Source: Chrysoporthe austroafricana | Taxonomy: Eukaryota; Ascomycota; Sordariomycetes; Diaporthales; Cryphonectriaceae | Length of the DNA: 64,000 nt | Direction of reading: 5' to 3' | Assembly: GCA_001051155.2 (NCBI GenBank) | Contig: JYIP02000005.1 | Coordinates: 2,976,001-3,040,000 of the forward strand | Part shown: in pieces, positions 32,001 to 39,069 of the stretch | Layout of the letters: each line of letters starts with the position of its first letter | Numbering within the stretch: position 1 is the first letter of the stretch | The notes under the pieces: model-generated | Told to the model about the DNA's origin: nothing | The model's database searches: none | What the model saw: only the letters and a program-made list of their open reading frames with translations | Made by a program: the position numbers and the translations under genes

Positions 32001-33197
32001 TCCGCCGTCCAGCACGAGAGCAGATACCGTCTTCTCGAGACCCAACATGCCGACACCGCGAAGGAGCTCAATGACATCCGCGGCCACCACGGCTCTCACG
32101 CGAGGACACTCGAAGAGAAGGACGCAGAAATCAGGAGCTTGCGCGAACAGCTCGAGGCAACGAAAGAGCAGATACGTGAGATGCAGAGGCAGATTCTCGC
32201 CACAAAACCTGCGGACAGCGATTTCCTCGACATCAAGGATGTCGACTACTTCGACCACCGCTGTCAGCAGCTCTGCTCTCACGTCCAGCAGTGGGTGCTG
32301 CGCTTTTCCAAGTTCTCGGACATGCGCGCCTGCCGCCTAACAAGTGAGCTGAACGACGAGAAGATCATCGACCGTCTGGACAATGCTGTCCTCGACGGAT
32401 CCAACGTCGACCACTATCTCAATGATCGAGTCAAACGTCGTGACATCTTCATGTCGGTAACCATGACTATGATATGGGAGTTTGTCTTCACCCGCTATCT
32501 GTTCGGCATGGATCGCGAGCAAAGACAGAAGTTGAAGTCGCTGGAGAAGCTGCTCCTTGAAGTCGGCCCTCCCCAAGCAGTGCGCCAGTGGCGCGCTGTG
32601 ACCTTGACCCTCCTTTCCAAGAGGGAGGCCTTCGAGGATCAGCGCGACCAGGACACAGAAGCGGTCGTCCAGGCTGTCTTCCAAACCTTATCCATGATCC
32701 TCCCGCCACCATCAAACCTCGAGGATCAGATCCAGGGCCAGTTGCGAAAGGTTATGCGCGAGGCCGTCGATCTTTCCATCCAGATGCGCTGCCAGCGCGC
32801 CGAGTACATGATGCTTCCGCCGCTGCAGCCCGAGTACGACGCCAACGGAGATCTGGCTGAGCCGCATCCCTTCAACGCGACGCTGATGAGCGAGCGCTCC
32901 GGGAACAACGGCGTCGACAACGACGATCTGCAGGCCGAGGGCGCCATCGTGCGGGCTGTGCTGTTCCCGCTCGTCGTGAAGAAGGGAGATGATGACGGAG
33001 TGGGCGACGATGAGATCGTTGTCTGCCCTGCCCAGGTCATCGTTGCGAAACCCAGGAGCCCCAGTAGGCGTTCCATGAGGGCACCGTCCTCGGACGCCGG
33101 CGGTGTCAGCCTCCTTCGGGGAGGCAGCCCGTCAACAGCACCAAACAGGAGCAATGTAAGCATGCAGGAGGCAGAGTACATTGAGGGTGGGATATGA
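17034..33197 (+). CDS. lah: Leashin-like giant 'involucrin repeat' protein (septal pore / Woronin body tether family)
   Basis: One frame of 5,387 codons, or 5,356 residues if the 93-nt intron at 31605-31697 is removed. Leashin is known as a giant disordered protein tethering Woronin bodies to the cell cortex and septal pore; it is one long gene in Aspergillus and split in Neurospora. Seen here: an Arg/Ser-rich N-terminus; acidic low-complexity sequence for more than 4,000 residues; at least eleven Lys clusters of the type SKKSKKDKKKK between about 20.7 and 28.8 kb, often flanked by Trp and Ser; a near-duplicate block with KRKPSKKDK at about 24.5 and 24.9 kb; and 42-residue tandem repeats at about 27.2-27.5 kb. 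A coiled coil spans about residues 4913-5059. A conserved-looking helical end domain with DVDYFDHRCQQLCSHVQQWV follows. Five Ala/Gly-rich hydrophobic segments interrupt the charged chain. Assignment rests on size, composition and this end domain. Confidence 0.75.
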   Translation: MMSDPRRRSPESSRRRRKARRDSREQSMAEDTARSTMEGRREHTTTSTFSSTSVPYSSYPSQVPLPPASPPQRTAELPPITMRSGENTPRMPSMPMPMPAPIPADLNRPRRRRSRHGSGSSSEFTYSSSSGSSSSSYLDISRWYPSYGRSGGVLKAFWQTPSEHRLRRRGSRRKPKKAKPTIFGFGNNSSSSSVNSDMAYGMGFLKKPKSRGGGFSPNLAAAATAASASFGMEASGGRPATLQRRQTDEEIKEIGRKLADVARKQNREDLRASGKRPPTYLMGAATAWERYQRQSSSRVEVSSRGLAPSRSDRRQQGYSSDDEEWESASEDEDSDAHSALAYGHAELYTPRPAGSSAAGMSAASARPPLPERKSSIVDPKLFGPANSLRDFVNTPCSFDDGSRAYTAHGPGETRSADSTESASAEARPLQRVFPLQTSDPGRMEAARGSGSIVSSQPNHSSSRPEPFVIQAPKPMVPVPRRMLEEEERIPDPEPSEPREHRRKPTKDNATFAETALVGAGVAGAIALGAAMLGGRDKGKGKEPEVGPGRDEKYGHEDHREDETKVDDAKKAQELALMKEIERLEHALGRTNKAREQRRRDSKRDSGGRPDEPSEVRNVKANADEHRDYERDRERRRRERQARRSEASERDSRAGERTVADEGAKDPNKRGSKDDFDVFKYQVLDDSFRAHDESLRASSPLIIDVTPSPSPAPEQSKRSRRDSIEVEEREAKHIYDEAKHSTAPIAEVAMAAAIAATEHSRQHHEEEGRGRSNSRTADQIQEAANQYYHARRVAEREQRSRSRSRSVERERSVVDNYRDEKDDESSRPPRIVTPPEMTNKPKKNQYSEPNADITFDNMMSPTQLLGYWPREVPVRDPSAQRPRPVLNLVMPTPVPTPTPEKQEQKDAEPAREEPRREVPSVAIGPRGEVVDVIEVIEEPPTPKTVSWGPSETKHFEAESADEGPHERPPEKPKSSGKKSSGGWGTIAAAIVGASAGAAIASDDKSESYRREERAKDAEEHRSPGSQSPPRERPILPPGTSSQVLVEEPEELPPVPGPKPTSPRSSHMPGAFEEDIDFAATLAAGLERAGFDPEIVIEDPGYRRRDSPPGSNEDFHGVYTQPFAETVSDLGIYGIEAGSRPVSEPGYVIGEVADTPIGEEAAPFDDPAVEEAGQSGPASAKLSKKEQRKAAKAAKLAEEEARAVPPPNEAPEDEWADAPTSKKSKKSKKSKRASVSWDDVDPPADDSHVSVPVDSFDDIKDADDWDTPKKSKKSKRGSKSYDLPDDDPPDKQERRRETYEALERGTSSTVSDSRYDDRSNGRSHDDDRSGPSTPTGSERKRDSKSDKRSSGGIWSRLMGSSNGDDKELSKKGSAGTLGAGAGLAGAAVAIAALARSNAAEAPREQWEPHVFRDADRSGRREDSTSRDVDIFEDPEIAPRVIKPAIDPQFGDLLPLPPSPGEKDAVDLVEYDDLPALPDSRPATPPGQGRALLRERESSHKRPSQTTHSRRTSTYEMPPRSPSHTAIPIQFRMSHHRPSPAAGSRPSPVVQSPPTPGQELSPTIKRQQSRPTSWDNSREIKPLFLLEQAGRTAKKGDEEPDDVAETTPLPPLRELHAPGPELEQVETVPPGAQAMPLLVDTDVARSAVLESQEPTPTGPQQGEHGSPILAKDAIALPTEHPGASSSSLPESSYATPVGSPSQAFGEPSFVELSSREAGMAPSPRRGNGPVEVPVQEQAESEKRDSLFSSALSMLPAAALAGAGVLLGREKNDEPPAAVDDRAPEVPAQDPVSHSSEQAREYGSYEVEVTAPSVPGERDESEFHARDFEITEPAEALPLPESPAHAAADLQKTGPMEEAEVPEPVPEPSTETGDWAVEAEPKKKQSMSGEPQVQMTSESSALGPSDALQSDPYPDEAMSKSMEEPLFSIDINDTDLACSIALPPDSPAQEAMDNEQSHLDMQPSFHAEIAAESAEVQPSSVNNALYAQPTIVEEPVLSHQEVVNEPATFERGILGDNDSRLADVVEEPGSVMSEAVQELSQTQPEIINEASGTSTPRADEEWVTTSSKKGKKNKKKKKQSLSLSKDIVAESPVLEASEDAKIGDEQSASLPQNLVPKTVVAEPSHEMDSEKPVDSLQLQETTEPSPHPTTTESLPDELQEPSQLTSSTTEEPAMISSATAEPDEPAKDIAAQELPVPSGEQANAREQLTAESPVEETTAHALKQQQLLLDEKAHVPLEEEARTLEEATYAPVEEEFSWVSKKSKENEEPKDSTVTDEVIQPQEIALPAEPELVEESSELPRELSSVVQEVVQEASQPAMSASDSAETVIAPQSSQATEAGEVIQSKPELAAEAVSPNVFSGEPASSLQEEIREGSSLPLQNLETTGSPNRAPDSSTLEATQEELEVLDSNTHQADVLDSNKPLDSGVTSDDATHSIDLPTDTLVTTVQKDLHADVSVSEPTENTFELQEDPQKALDEEQVARQEAEAAEIQEEEAELARLQLKRKPSKKDKQRLKDLRARAQQRVEEAKSAATASSGQAQAEQQSPQVAEGDASRSSGSRDELFGTEAGEASLVDDQADTATSVFEGQQPGSQQLEDPEEVARREADSELIQEEEAELARLKIKRKPSKKDKERIKVLKANAERRERDADAAAQRQAEVQHTAVNPPQADLSELEPGIEDPQQSSLVEGDSGDFEGTKPSQLDDSTQPQLEKRDYVDTTAQLPVEGPANEESIALDTAAAAQSTFDEADQLLGDRRVEDSAITTQDEPENRLAHETYHLPQSSLEPSSGVSDDRIDSPPEQLTKCPDEADLVDTSQSQVEDLGRSGLNTQNGETQEAPVEVPISELAQEEEKDVAAKAFGLEPEKAAGVEAEPETDWFVPRKLSKKDKKKKRKGTVSDDGTQMSGTATPQETHRTDVTGEDADLTEGAPATPHSEVLPFMDLPNEQLNASETALIEQDSPVTGLSQRGVSAEGITSVPDESTSKTQESTMHDIDEGIDKTPTLESIEDATADWSQQSEADQMTTPKLPVESSANIEQPDVTATSLSRLNEQVVVPHQDVDQHKSAGGLELVTPQSPSSTDEVVPMIEDAQEKGPRHNVPEEGNERSQDTPVEQEPDMSTSGEPQQSKDDEFSWTPSKKSKKDKKKKRASKSWTEPDSGVQPPTGENVESSSTAAVSQEAIASEEAPTVTQVLSQDRDLPQPSDSQQMDDWSTAPSKKSKKDKKKKWASISSWEAESSTQSPLVDEPRKSSDLVDEAMRGHDAVDAGLGTDSVKTLPQDPVPPEPDLTTNQFDDETRRDSERLGDEPSLAISPPFTAFKDATSSKAAADLDLESRARDEDTILVVGGQQNPDEDLPSANQRITDESSSQMSTQHTDFAPLGEPVAKVDLPSRVEEDVALIITSGQIADEVSEPWAYEATHDNEALPKSDLEAKVEDGEDTLIVASGRVTGDVSEPLAPGTDHGNEALTKSDMEAKVDDGEDTLIVAGGKVLDEAPSELRDNRDTLDEQDLLSVEQPAMRPQSPVPWAVEDEPISPERETKSVEVQQSAIMPGSPVPSEDNNSAFITPMEESPVPPKVPDLTMVSEPRQVQEESFEVFSGRKSKKDRKNKKRGSANQSLDLGTQPSSPAPATLASDEAPERQIYEELLETSEPAGQGAEKSTESTMEGIDDWIPRKMSKKEKRKAKKSSMIVDEPENTSPATEDASKLPTGDVGLSVSAPGTQDSPVDSPSTGIEQASRPEPMSNLLGKPMEAIEQVIVPDPERSPGTYAAVAEPLESQLQEKALDMEQAEEAEPLNALQRQDSNAQEEPILADTPVLTRKMSKKEKRKAKKKSISSWEEDAFEMGEPQNRPVQDLTNRDAPNPSKPATETETIGNTFSSTRPQPDEDDVGSFEAPIAMEGMAADEWTAPLSRKKTIRDKKKKSKQITFEPASGAEIPDGKSNEGMAVEPDLKRAFSFVVGDDTGYRLDPADDVDQPNRSDKISTSASDDREPPLSRSGGLEGLGSIDSAAGDEPWEETGSLRVPVTGVQSSLAEASEASGGADVGRLSPVVQGTELQKMPSQAPSPDIWDNEDYFKPKTFDNSGAQSPQEPFDKVEIHPAFARGLDDAPDARSKDDRPLVGLGLIHRHSSIFQEDDRHTPKLLTMGGDNMSVESIAVEEAVPSDGLSQLGASPVAEETSGLERSDDSGGQSSVPVIQRHHGNLSTSGEGPAQEANAPSAPEASVPEVGKQQLKPSDSPKSIYEEAQDVSASDEVKPMAKKGSVALLAERFGGTKKGNGKKIKPSKHVDKRTPQEDDIFDDPVMWEGAERKAVEGSRMDWDAGDFWTIPNTSIGEESSEPDMHPGQRPKPIGHGRETQLGDDNVSATHSSPGQDAGRFTPQVSGQADRKEEAPLEPMVLDSPDPSSQARFEMPTTGSQPAIHPADHSMGIDTTQIAEVPTITTTDTHLDEPRGQLHDLPTPRSMSPVSDRGSGLGVLEESALPTTDAGDNTALGNFIPGADFRRSVSRGLPPVQEDPQEEEAETGKHAATLSAGLGTPDINRDSGFVTDSPAAPWARRFDDAQQRDSGVHLRDYPDASPRLSSSRGVSPEPHRSSRSSIDDEGAKLEEQVRRSPLADSESRRRFRENTPVLGAKEPPVTPEPQKTRSDRSRSRKYPDLGPGATAAAALAGGAALLAESRSGATSPAPTTPAAGQRSVSDNAVKRQASASPQGTPPSQRRAVSNTGITRVRTPEPLNLSPDSPSLLRHSGTTGTPPLRSRRTRSGDLRSLSQSSQRSHSDLGARASPSSPSPAVAHAPITARSPTPAAAANIPAPASSSSSSDLRRATSPAGAAGAGTGASQPPNNNPVANEGRVRAKDMADVYVGRLHSPPSALHSVQLASCRSVKLTRTALLQDGFGEGRMGSPRSPTRPHSMRRRQSMQVLELESRVEQLIAENRALAAAKDHAELHSANRATSVIAERDNEIETLKQSLEFMRKEVQRLTEVNEGLNSAIAQSAVQHESRYRLLETQHADTAKELNDIRGHHGSHARTLEEKDAEIRSLREQLEATKEQIREMQRQILATKPADSDFLDIKDVDYFDHRCQQLCSHVQQWVLRFSKFSDMRACRLTSELNDEKIIDRLDNAVLDGSNVDHYLNDRVKRRDIFMSVTMTMIWEFVFTRYLFGMDREQRQKLKSLEKLLLEVGPPQAVRQWRAVTLTLLSKREAFEDQRDQDTEAVVQAVFQTLSMILPPPSNLEDQIQGQLRKVMREAVDLSIQMRCQRAEYMMLPPLQPEYDANGDLAEPHPFNATLMSERSGNNGVDNDDLQAEGAIVRAVLFPLVVKKGDDDGVGDDEIVVCPAQVIVAKPRSPSRRSMRAPSSDAGGVSLLRGGSPSTAPNRSNVSMQEAEYIEGGI
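27174..27500 (+). repeat. Tandem 126-bp (42-codon) repeats in the giant gene
   Basis: Two and a half copies encode a unit with the core EDTLIVASG, then DVSEP, then NEAL and Lys. Copies start near 27174 (diverged), 27300 and 27426, exactly 126 nt apart for the last two. The latter pair is the best conserved, so the duplication is fairly recent. Confidence 0.75.
31605..31697 (+). other. 93-nt putative intron inside the giant frame
   Basis: The donor is GTAGGT, the branch-like site AAACTGAC, and the acceptor CCTCCAG after a pyrimidine-rich stretch. Its length is divisible by three and it has no stop, so the uninterrupted frame hides it. Removing it joins ...Ala-Asp-Val-Tyr to Asp-Gly-Phe-Gly-Glu just before the coiled coil. 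The intron-encoded stretch looks unlike the surrounding protein. Confidence 0.7.
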
Positions 33198-33643
33198 CGA
33201 ATTTATGAATAGATGATTTTGGGAAAGAGGCATACAAGCAAGTAGTAGCACGGCACAAGCGATTACGGCCGATAATGACGAGGGTGGTTTGGGGAATTAT
33301 GCATGATGTATGAGGATTTTTTCAAGATACCTATTTCCAACCGGTGGATTTTGGGATTCAATGTCTACTACTTCTATTTTCTTTTCGTCGCACGCAGTCC
33401 TATATGACCGGTCCATCTTTGACAAGGAAAAAGTAGATACGGATTTATAATGTAGAATTTTGATGAGTGAATGGCATCTATTCTTAGCGATTCTTATTCT
33501 CAACAATCAGATCCGAATGCAACATCAGTACCATGATTTCTATAGCTGAGCTAGAAGGCATGCAGTGTCCACGAAGTATATCTGCAAGTCTATTCCTTTC
33601 TCCCCCGAGCAGCGCTTTGAGCTCACATAGATCGGCTCTGAGG
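33198..33643. other. Intergenic between convergent gene ends
   Basis: AT-rich 3' flanks of the giant gene (plus) and the Zn2Cys6 gene (minus). No gene was seen. Confidence 0.5.
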
Positions 33644-36600
33644 CTACTGCGTCCAACCACCCGTGTTGTGCAAACCAGCCATCGGGTTACCAAAGCCAGC
33701 AAAGCCCCCAGTTTGCGGATCGAACGGAAAGAGCGCGTTGATGACATCTTCATGGTAATTAGACTGTTTAGATGTCTACAGGTTAGAAAGGCCTGGCGCG
33801 AGAGAAAGGGAGGAAAGAGAGGGATTGCGGTTTATATGCACTCACCCAGTCACTGTCAAAAATACCACCCGGCGCGGTCTGTAAGCCACCACCATCGGAC
33901 GGCATCGACGTCAGCATCCCCGGTTGTCTGTACCCGACGCCCACCACGGAACCGCCGTCACTACTTGAGTTCTCAGGGCTGTCAGGATTGGGGAGCGGTG
34001 GCAGCGGCAAGTTCCACAGATGCTCTCCGGCTGAGATGTTGGGAAGCATCATGGTCGGCCTAGCGGTGCTGAACCGTGGCGGTTGAGACCCTGCTCCTGA
34101 CATCGCCTGCTGCTGTTGCCGGGGTGAGATAGGCGTCGGGGTCCCTGCTCCATGTGCTTGGAGGGAGGGCCGTGACAGAGGCCCCGGCGCGACCGGCGTG
34201 ACCATGCCCGGCTCGATCTTCATAGGGGGGTAGATGTTCCTCTCTGGTGAATAGTTCAGCCCTGGGGGATATTGAGTGGGCGAGGCCACTGAGTTCCCAC
34301 TAGTTCCACCACCCATTGGCCCTGAATCAGCTTCATCCGCCTTCACAGCCTGCTTCGCGGGGTTGGCGCTGGCAGTCAAGGTCGGCGCCCTCATCTTGCG
34401 CATCCCCATATAAATGCCCATCTTCTCCATAATTTCCGTCAAAATCTGCTTGCCCTTCTCCTCGGTGGGCATATTGCAGTCCAGACCAAACACGTAATCC
34501 AAACATGCCCAGATTCTTACTGCCTCCTTATGGTCTGGGTGGTAGAACATCTCCGTAGACAATATGAGTGCCGCCTGGTACTGCTGGTACGCACCACTGT
34601 ACCAACTCCATAGGTGGAACGCTGGGGTTGTTTCCAGCTGTATAGCCAGCTCGATGATCGTGATGGCGCTCATGATCAACACAGATCGTAGGCGTTGGGG
34701 CATCGGGCTTGTGGTATTGGCGTAGAATGGGTGGAGGATCATGACGTGCAGCCGGTACATGAGGAGGTGCATAACGAGCTTTGCGTACTGCTGGATTGGG
34801 ACGCGTTCGTCCAGAAGCCCTTCGTAGTTCTGAAGCATACGCTTGCGAAAATTTTCGATCTTCGTCAGGACCTGCGTCAGCGTGATCTTGCGCGACTCGA
34901 GTTTGCGCCGGTCAGCCCAGATAATGCGCATCATCTCGTTGATTTCAAAGCGGATGAGTAAGAAGAGGGTAGACGTAAAACCCTCAGACGGTCGCGGTTG
35001 ATAGACTGCGTTGGTGAGCTGGTCTTCTTCACAGTTGTCAGGCAGCCAGGTGTCGTAGTCTTCTCTCCGTATGGCGGGCTTGGGTCCTTGTGCTTCGCAG
35101 GTCCGGATGTCTAGGAAGCAGAGTTGATGCCAGATCAAGCGGCGGACATGTGTCTCTAAGGGGTTAAGATTGTACGCCTTGCTGCCATCGCGGTTCAGGC
35201 CCATGCACTCTGCCATACGAACTGCGGCACCAACCAGTACGGAATGGGCTCGAGAGACCTCGTCGCGACACAAGGGTATCTAGATATCATTAACATGGCC
35301 GTCGAAAGCTAACAAAGATATCAAGAGACTTATACTTACCATGTACATCACAAAAGCTTGCATTGTCTCGACCCTTGTCGTTCTCAGAAAGTTCGCTTTA
35401 CTCAACGCAGCTTCTGTGCCTATCTTCATGTTTTCAATGAGGTTCGCTTTCGTAAAGCCAAACTCCCGGTTCACGAAGGTCTCGTCCATAGCTACAGCAG
35501 AACTAAACCAAGCCGCGAATACCACAGCCTGAACAGACGCCCGAGGCTCGTAGCCTGCGGTGGCCTCCTCCCAAAAGCCCTCATATTGTAGCTCCAACGA
35601 TGATCGATGGACACAGCGCGCTATCGGATGAACGGCGTCAAAGTAGTATTGGAGGAGACGATCGCCTATTGATTTGCTCGGAAGAAAGGTTAGCAGGGAG
35701 GGCGACTGGACAACCTGTCCGAAGAAAACTCCGCTTGTAGGTGGAATGTATGATGCGCTCGGCCGGAGGAAGTCTGGTAATGACTGATCGGATCCGGCTG
35801 AGTCGGAGAACGGTCCCGTTTGACTCGGCGGTCCGGTGCCAAAGCTGGGTGGCACCAGTCCCGGCGGAAAGCCAGGTGTTTGAGGGGCGTTGCCGGAGAG
35901 CCCAGTCTGGATCTAATCTGGCTGTCAGTCTCTTGGCGGTGAGATGGTCGATATATTAAAGGCATACCTCTTCCGAAAGCCTCGGCCGGTTCAAGCCGCC
36001 AATCTTCTCCGTCAATCTCATCTTGCCCACCTGAACACCCAGGTCCATAATATCATCTGTACCATCCGCATCATCCTCGTACGTCATATCCAGTGCGACC
36101 ATAGGCGTGATCTCCAGGTCCCGCTCCTCATCAAACTCTCCTTCGACGTCGTCTGCTAGGATCCGCTGCTGATAGAGCCCTCCACCACGCACCCCGGACT
36201 TGGCCACGTCTCTCTCTAGCTGCCGCTCGAGCGACCCGACCTTTTCCTTAATCTCTGTAAGGCGCAGCTGGCTGGCCTCATCGAGTTTGGGACCTAAGTA
36301 CAGACAGTCGCGCGAAAACTTGAGGCAGTTCGTACACGGGTTCGACTTATTGCACTTGAGCTTGCGTCGCCGGCACTCCAGACAGGAGGTGATCATGCGC
36401 ATTCGACGCCGGATTGGCTTGGGCAGTCCACTGCCGCCACCTCTTGTGAGGCTTGTTTGAGGCGGCTGCTGTTCCTGTTGCTGTTGCTGTTGTTGCTGTT
36501 GCTGTTGTTGCTGTAAGCCTGACGGCGGCTGCGGCGATTGAAGGTCTGAATGATAGAGACCGCTGACTCTAGGCATTTCCAAACCAAGTTCTGCCTCCAT

Positions 36601-36813
36601 AGTGGACCCTGCATCTCCGGCGGGTGATGGTCTATTGTTACGGCCGCTTGTCATCGACATGGCGTCCGCGAGCGCGCCGGAAGCGCCAGCATCAACGTGT
36701 TGGTACTGTGTGCTGCTGGAACGCAAGAGCAGGTCTGACACAGAATGCCGTAGTGACAACCTCGGCGGCTGAGGCGCAACGTATCGATGGGCGAGAGGGT
36801 CGGAGCTCTCCAT
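33644..36813 (-). CDS. Zn2Cys6 fungal transcription factor with Fungal_trans domain
   Basis: A nuclear regulator of 988 residues in four exons: 36813-35968, 35906-35340, 35279-33846 and 33763-33644. The binuclear zinc cluster has Cys 144, 147, 154, 160, 163 and 170, with CLECRRRKLKC then NPCTNC. A Gln tract (residues 101-116) precedes it and a short coiled linker follows it. The middle homology (Fungal_trans) region starts in exon 2 (LLQYYFDAVHPIARCVH) and continues in exon 3 (HSVLVGAAVRMAECMGLNRD, then RRLIWHQLCFLD). The last 39 residues come from a separate exon after an 82-nt intron (GTGAGT...AAACAG). Read unspliced, the frame instead ends in an unrelated 23-residue tail near 33783. The spliced end (SNYHEDVINALFPFDP, then NTGGWTQ) looks like an activation-domain end. 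Its targets are unknown. Confidence 0.92.
36466..36513 (-). repeat. Polyglutamine-coding CAG/CAA tract in the Zn2Cys6 gene
   Basis: Sixteen codons, almost all CAA/CAG with one GAG, encode residues 101-116 upstream of the zinc cluster. Such tracts vary in length between isolates and can tune activation. Confidence 0.85.
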
Positions 36814-39069
36814 CTGGTCACAATCCCTATTTCCACAGTGTAGACCCCAGGTGTATTCAACTCAACCAAAGGAGCCAGCTCGTCGATCACCCAGCGTCGC
36901 CTCGGTAGAAGGCAGGAGTACGAGATTCCGCGGCAATTGTTCGGTAGGACGCCGACTGGAAGGTCTTCTCTTCCACCGTGTGTTGCAGACCAAAGGCCTG
37001 ACTTGTTGATCATCAATAATCTATGTCGTTGATCAGAAGTGATCAATCGCCTGCGCGAGATCGGCCTGCTGGAAACTGAATGGTCAGCATGCAATGCTGG
37101 ATGCGGCTGTATGTCTCTCTTGTCTATCTCGGGACCCAGCACGAAGGTTCCGTGTCACGTCAACAGCCGCCGAACAGATTCGCCGCGAGGGCAGCGGCGG
37201 CGTGCTTGTGCTGTCCTTAGTGTCGGTGCAGCCGTGTCATTTGGTTGAGTACGGCCGGAGTAGCGCGAGGCGCCGCGCTCTTCTAGAAAGGCGTCTCGGC
37301 AGTGTTGGTGACAGGCTGGCGTCGTCTAAATGAGCCAGTTAAAGAGTGACCGGTAGTGGTATAGATCTCAGCCTTCTATATAAGGGCGAGTCGATCGGTA
37401 ACTTGTTCTAGCTTTGGTATGATAGGGCTTAGCTCCAAAAGTTGGACGGGATGCGGTTCGAGTCACTGAAGCACAGTAGCCTCGATATGGAAACGAAGCA
37501 AAGTCAAAGAACGTGCAGTGGAACGAGATGTCGGTAAAGCGACTGGTGAAACTGAGAGGAATCAGCCCGTGAGGCTGCTGGAGGGGGGCTCGATGCTGGG
37601 AGACTAGGGTCCTTTGATGTTCAGCCTAGGTATTTGATGACCGCAACACAGGCCCACCTTTTACTGAACAAAGAATTATCAGTTCTTTCGTGCCCCTGCC
37701 AGTAATTTTTGCAGGACGGGGCCAAATGGGCAGTAGGGGATAGCCAGGTTAGTCAAGAACCGATTATGAAGATCACGACCCAAGTCCATGGCATACTTTC
37801 CCGTAGCCTGCTTGACATCCCCTGGAGCCCCTGCGATCCCGCCGATTTCCGTGAGAAAGGCTCCCCGCCATATCTCGGACCGACTCCGTGAGGAGGATGG
37901 CAACACAAGACTAGGGCGGGAAAACATCAAAGAAAGAAGCCGCCACCATTGAGACGGGCACTGCCGAACACATCAATGCCTGGCCAGTGACAATGCCGCC
38001 CGGAGGGCTTCCCCCAGGGCGGGCGCGTGGCGTCCAGCTGCGAGATGTGGTAATTTCGTTCTTGCGCCACAACGATTCCCAACACTACGGGCCTCCGATC
38101 AGAGAATGTCGACCATCGAAGCCTCGTGCGTGCTGGACACGGTATCTCACAGCGTCTCCCACGACTGACATGTGTTTCCAGTACGTTGGACGTAAGGGAC
38201 AATGCCTCAAACTCGCTTAACGGTATTGAGGGAACACAAAAACTTTCGCGGGTGATGACTGTCGTGGTCCGCATCATCTCAGATAAGGTGGACAAAACAT
38301 CCGGTCCTGCGACCAGCCAGATGGAGAGGCATATCAGAGTGTCGCGCATCGTGCTTGCTTCCCTGCTCCATCCTCTTGCAGCCTACGGCAAAGCAAGATC
38401 CTGATGTGTGGTTGGCCTCAGCTGGCGAGTTGAGCACAAGCCATGTGGGGATAGCGTAGGATCGGAGGCATCTGGCGAACCAACAGCTGTTGTACAACGT
38501 TGCGATTGTGTGACCAGTTCCGGCTGAGAGAGCTTGCGAACTCGGCTCTATTTGAAAGTGAGGCTTGGGATTGGGGGGGAGGGGGATTGAGACCGGCCTG
38601 CTCCGGTAGAGGGGACTAGATTCCAACTTATCGCTTTGGCATGATGATGTATGCTCTCCATTTCGCCCCGATGTCTAGTCTTGTTAGTTCCCATACAACT
38701 CGTCTTCAGGTGGTGCAACCTGCTCCGCCAAGCGACACATAGACGCAGGAAGTCCAGTGCCAAGCAACTCTTTGACATGCGCAGTAAAATTGTGTGAATT
38801 GACTCATCCTTCATCTAGAATGAGACCTCGCGGTCGATTTGTCTTATCCGGCCCGCTCTATCAGGACGTCGAACGGGCTTTTGTTGTCTGCCGTCCGATT
38901 CTGCTATATGGTCCGGGTGATACTGTTTTCAATTATTCTCTTGACCTTCCTCCTCTTTCCAGCGGGTCTGCCTTCAAATCCGTCTTGTCGGGCCTTTTCC
39001 ATCAGAAGTACGAGACGGTCCTTGTCGTCTGTAGATGGACCCTTTGTTTGAGTCTGCGCGACAACAACT
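36814..39069. other. Intergenic, one weak small-ORF candidate
   Basis: These 2.3 kb lie upstream of the Zn2Cys6 gene and at the 3' end of the unrecognised 825-residue gene. Apart from a weak 82-codon minus-strand candidate (37679-37927) I see no gene. A TATA-like TATATAAG occurs near 37377. Confidence 0.45.
37679..37927 (-). CDS. Possible small protein, 82 residues, low confidence
   Basis: The frame runs from an ATG at 37927 to a TGA at 37679. The N-terminus is Ser/Arg-rich and free of acidic residues over about 18 positions, resembling a mitochondrial presequence. An amphipathic body follows with KQATGKYAMDLGRDLHNRF, then a Pro/Cys turn and a basic end. I know no family for it. It may be chance, because a frame of this length is not unusual in GC-balanced DNA. 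Confidence 0.22.
   Translation of the reverse strand: MFSRPSLVLPSSSRSRSEIWRGAFLTEIGGIAGAPGDVKQATGKYAMDLGRDLHNRFLTNLAIPYCPFGPVLQKLLAGARKN

Noticed and set aside
17034..33197. Numerous minus-strand frames of 100-300 codons inside the giant gene
   Set aside because: Shadows of a low-complexity, Ser/Glu-rich coding strand; none has a recognisable domain.
37400..37470. Possible tRNA: B-box-like GGTTCGAGTC with A-box-like TAGCTCC upstream
   Set aside because: Box spacing is too short and no acceptor or anticodon stem can be drawn.
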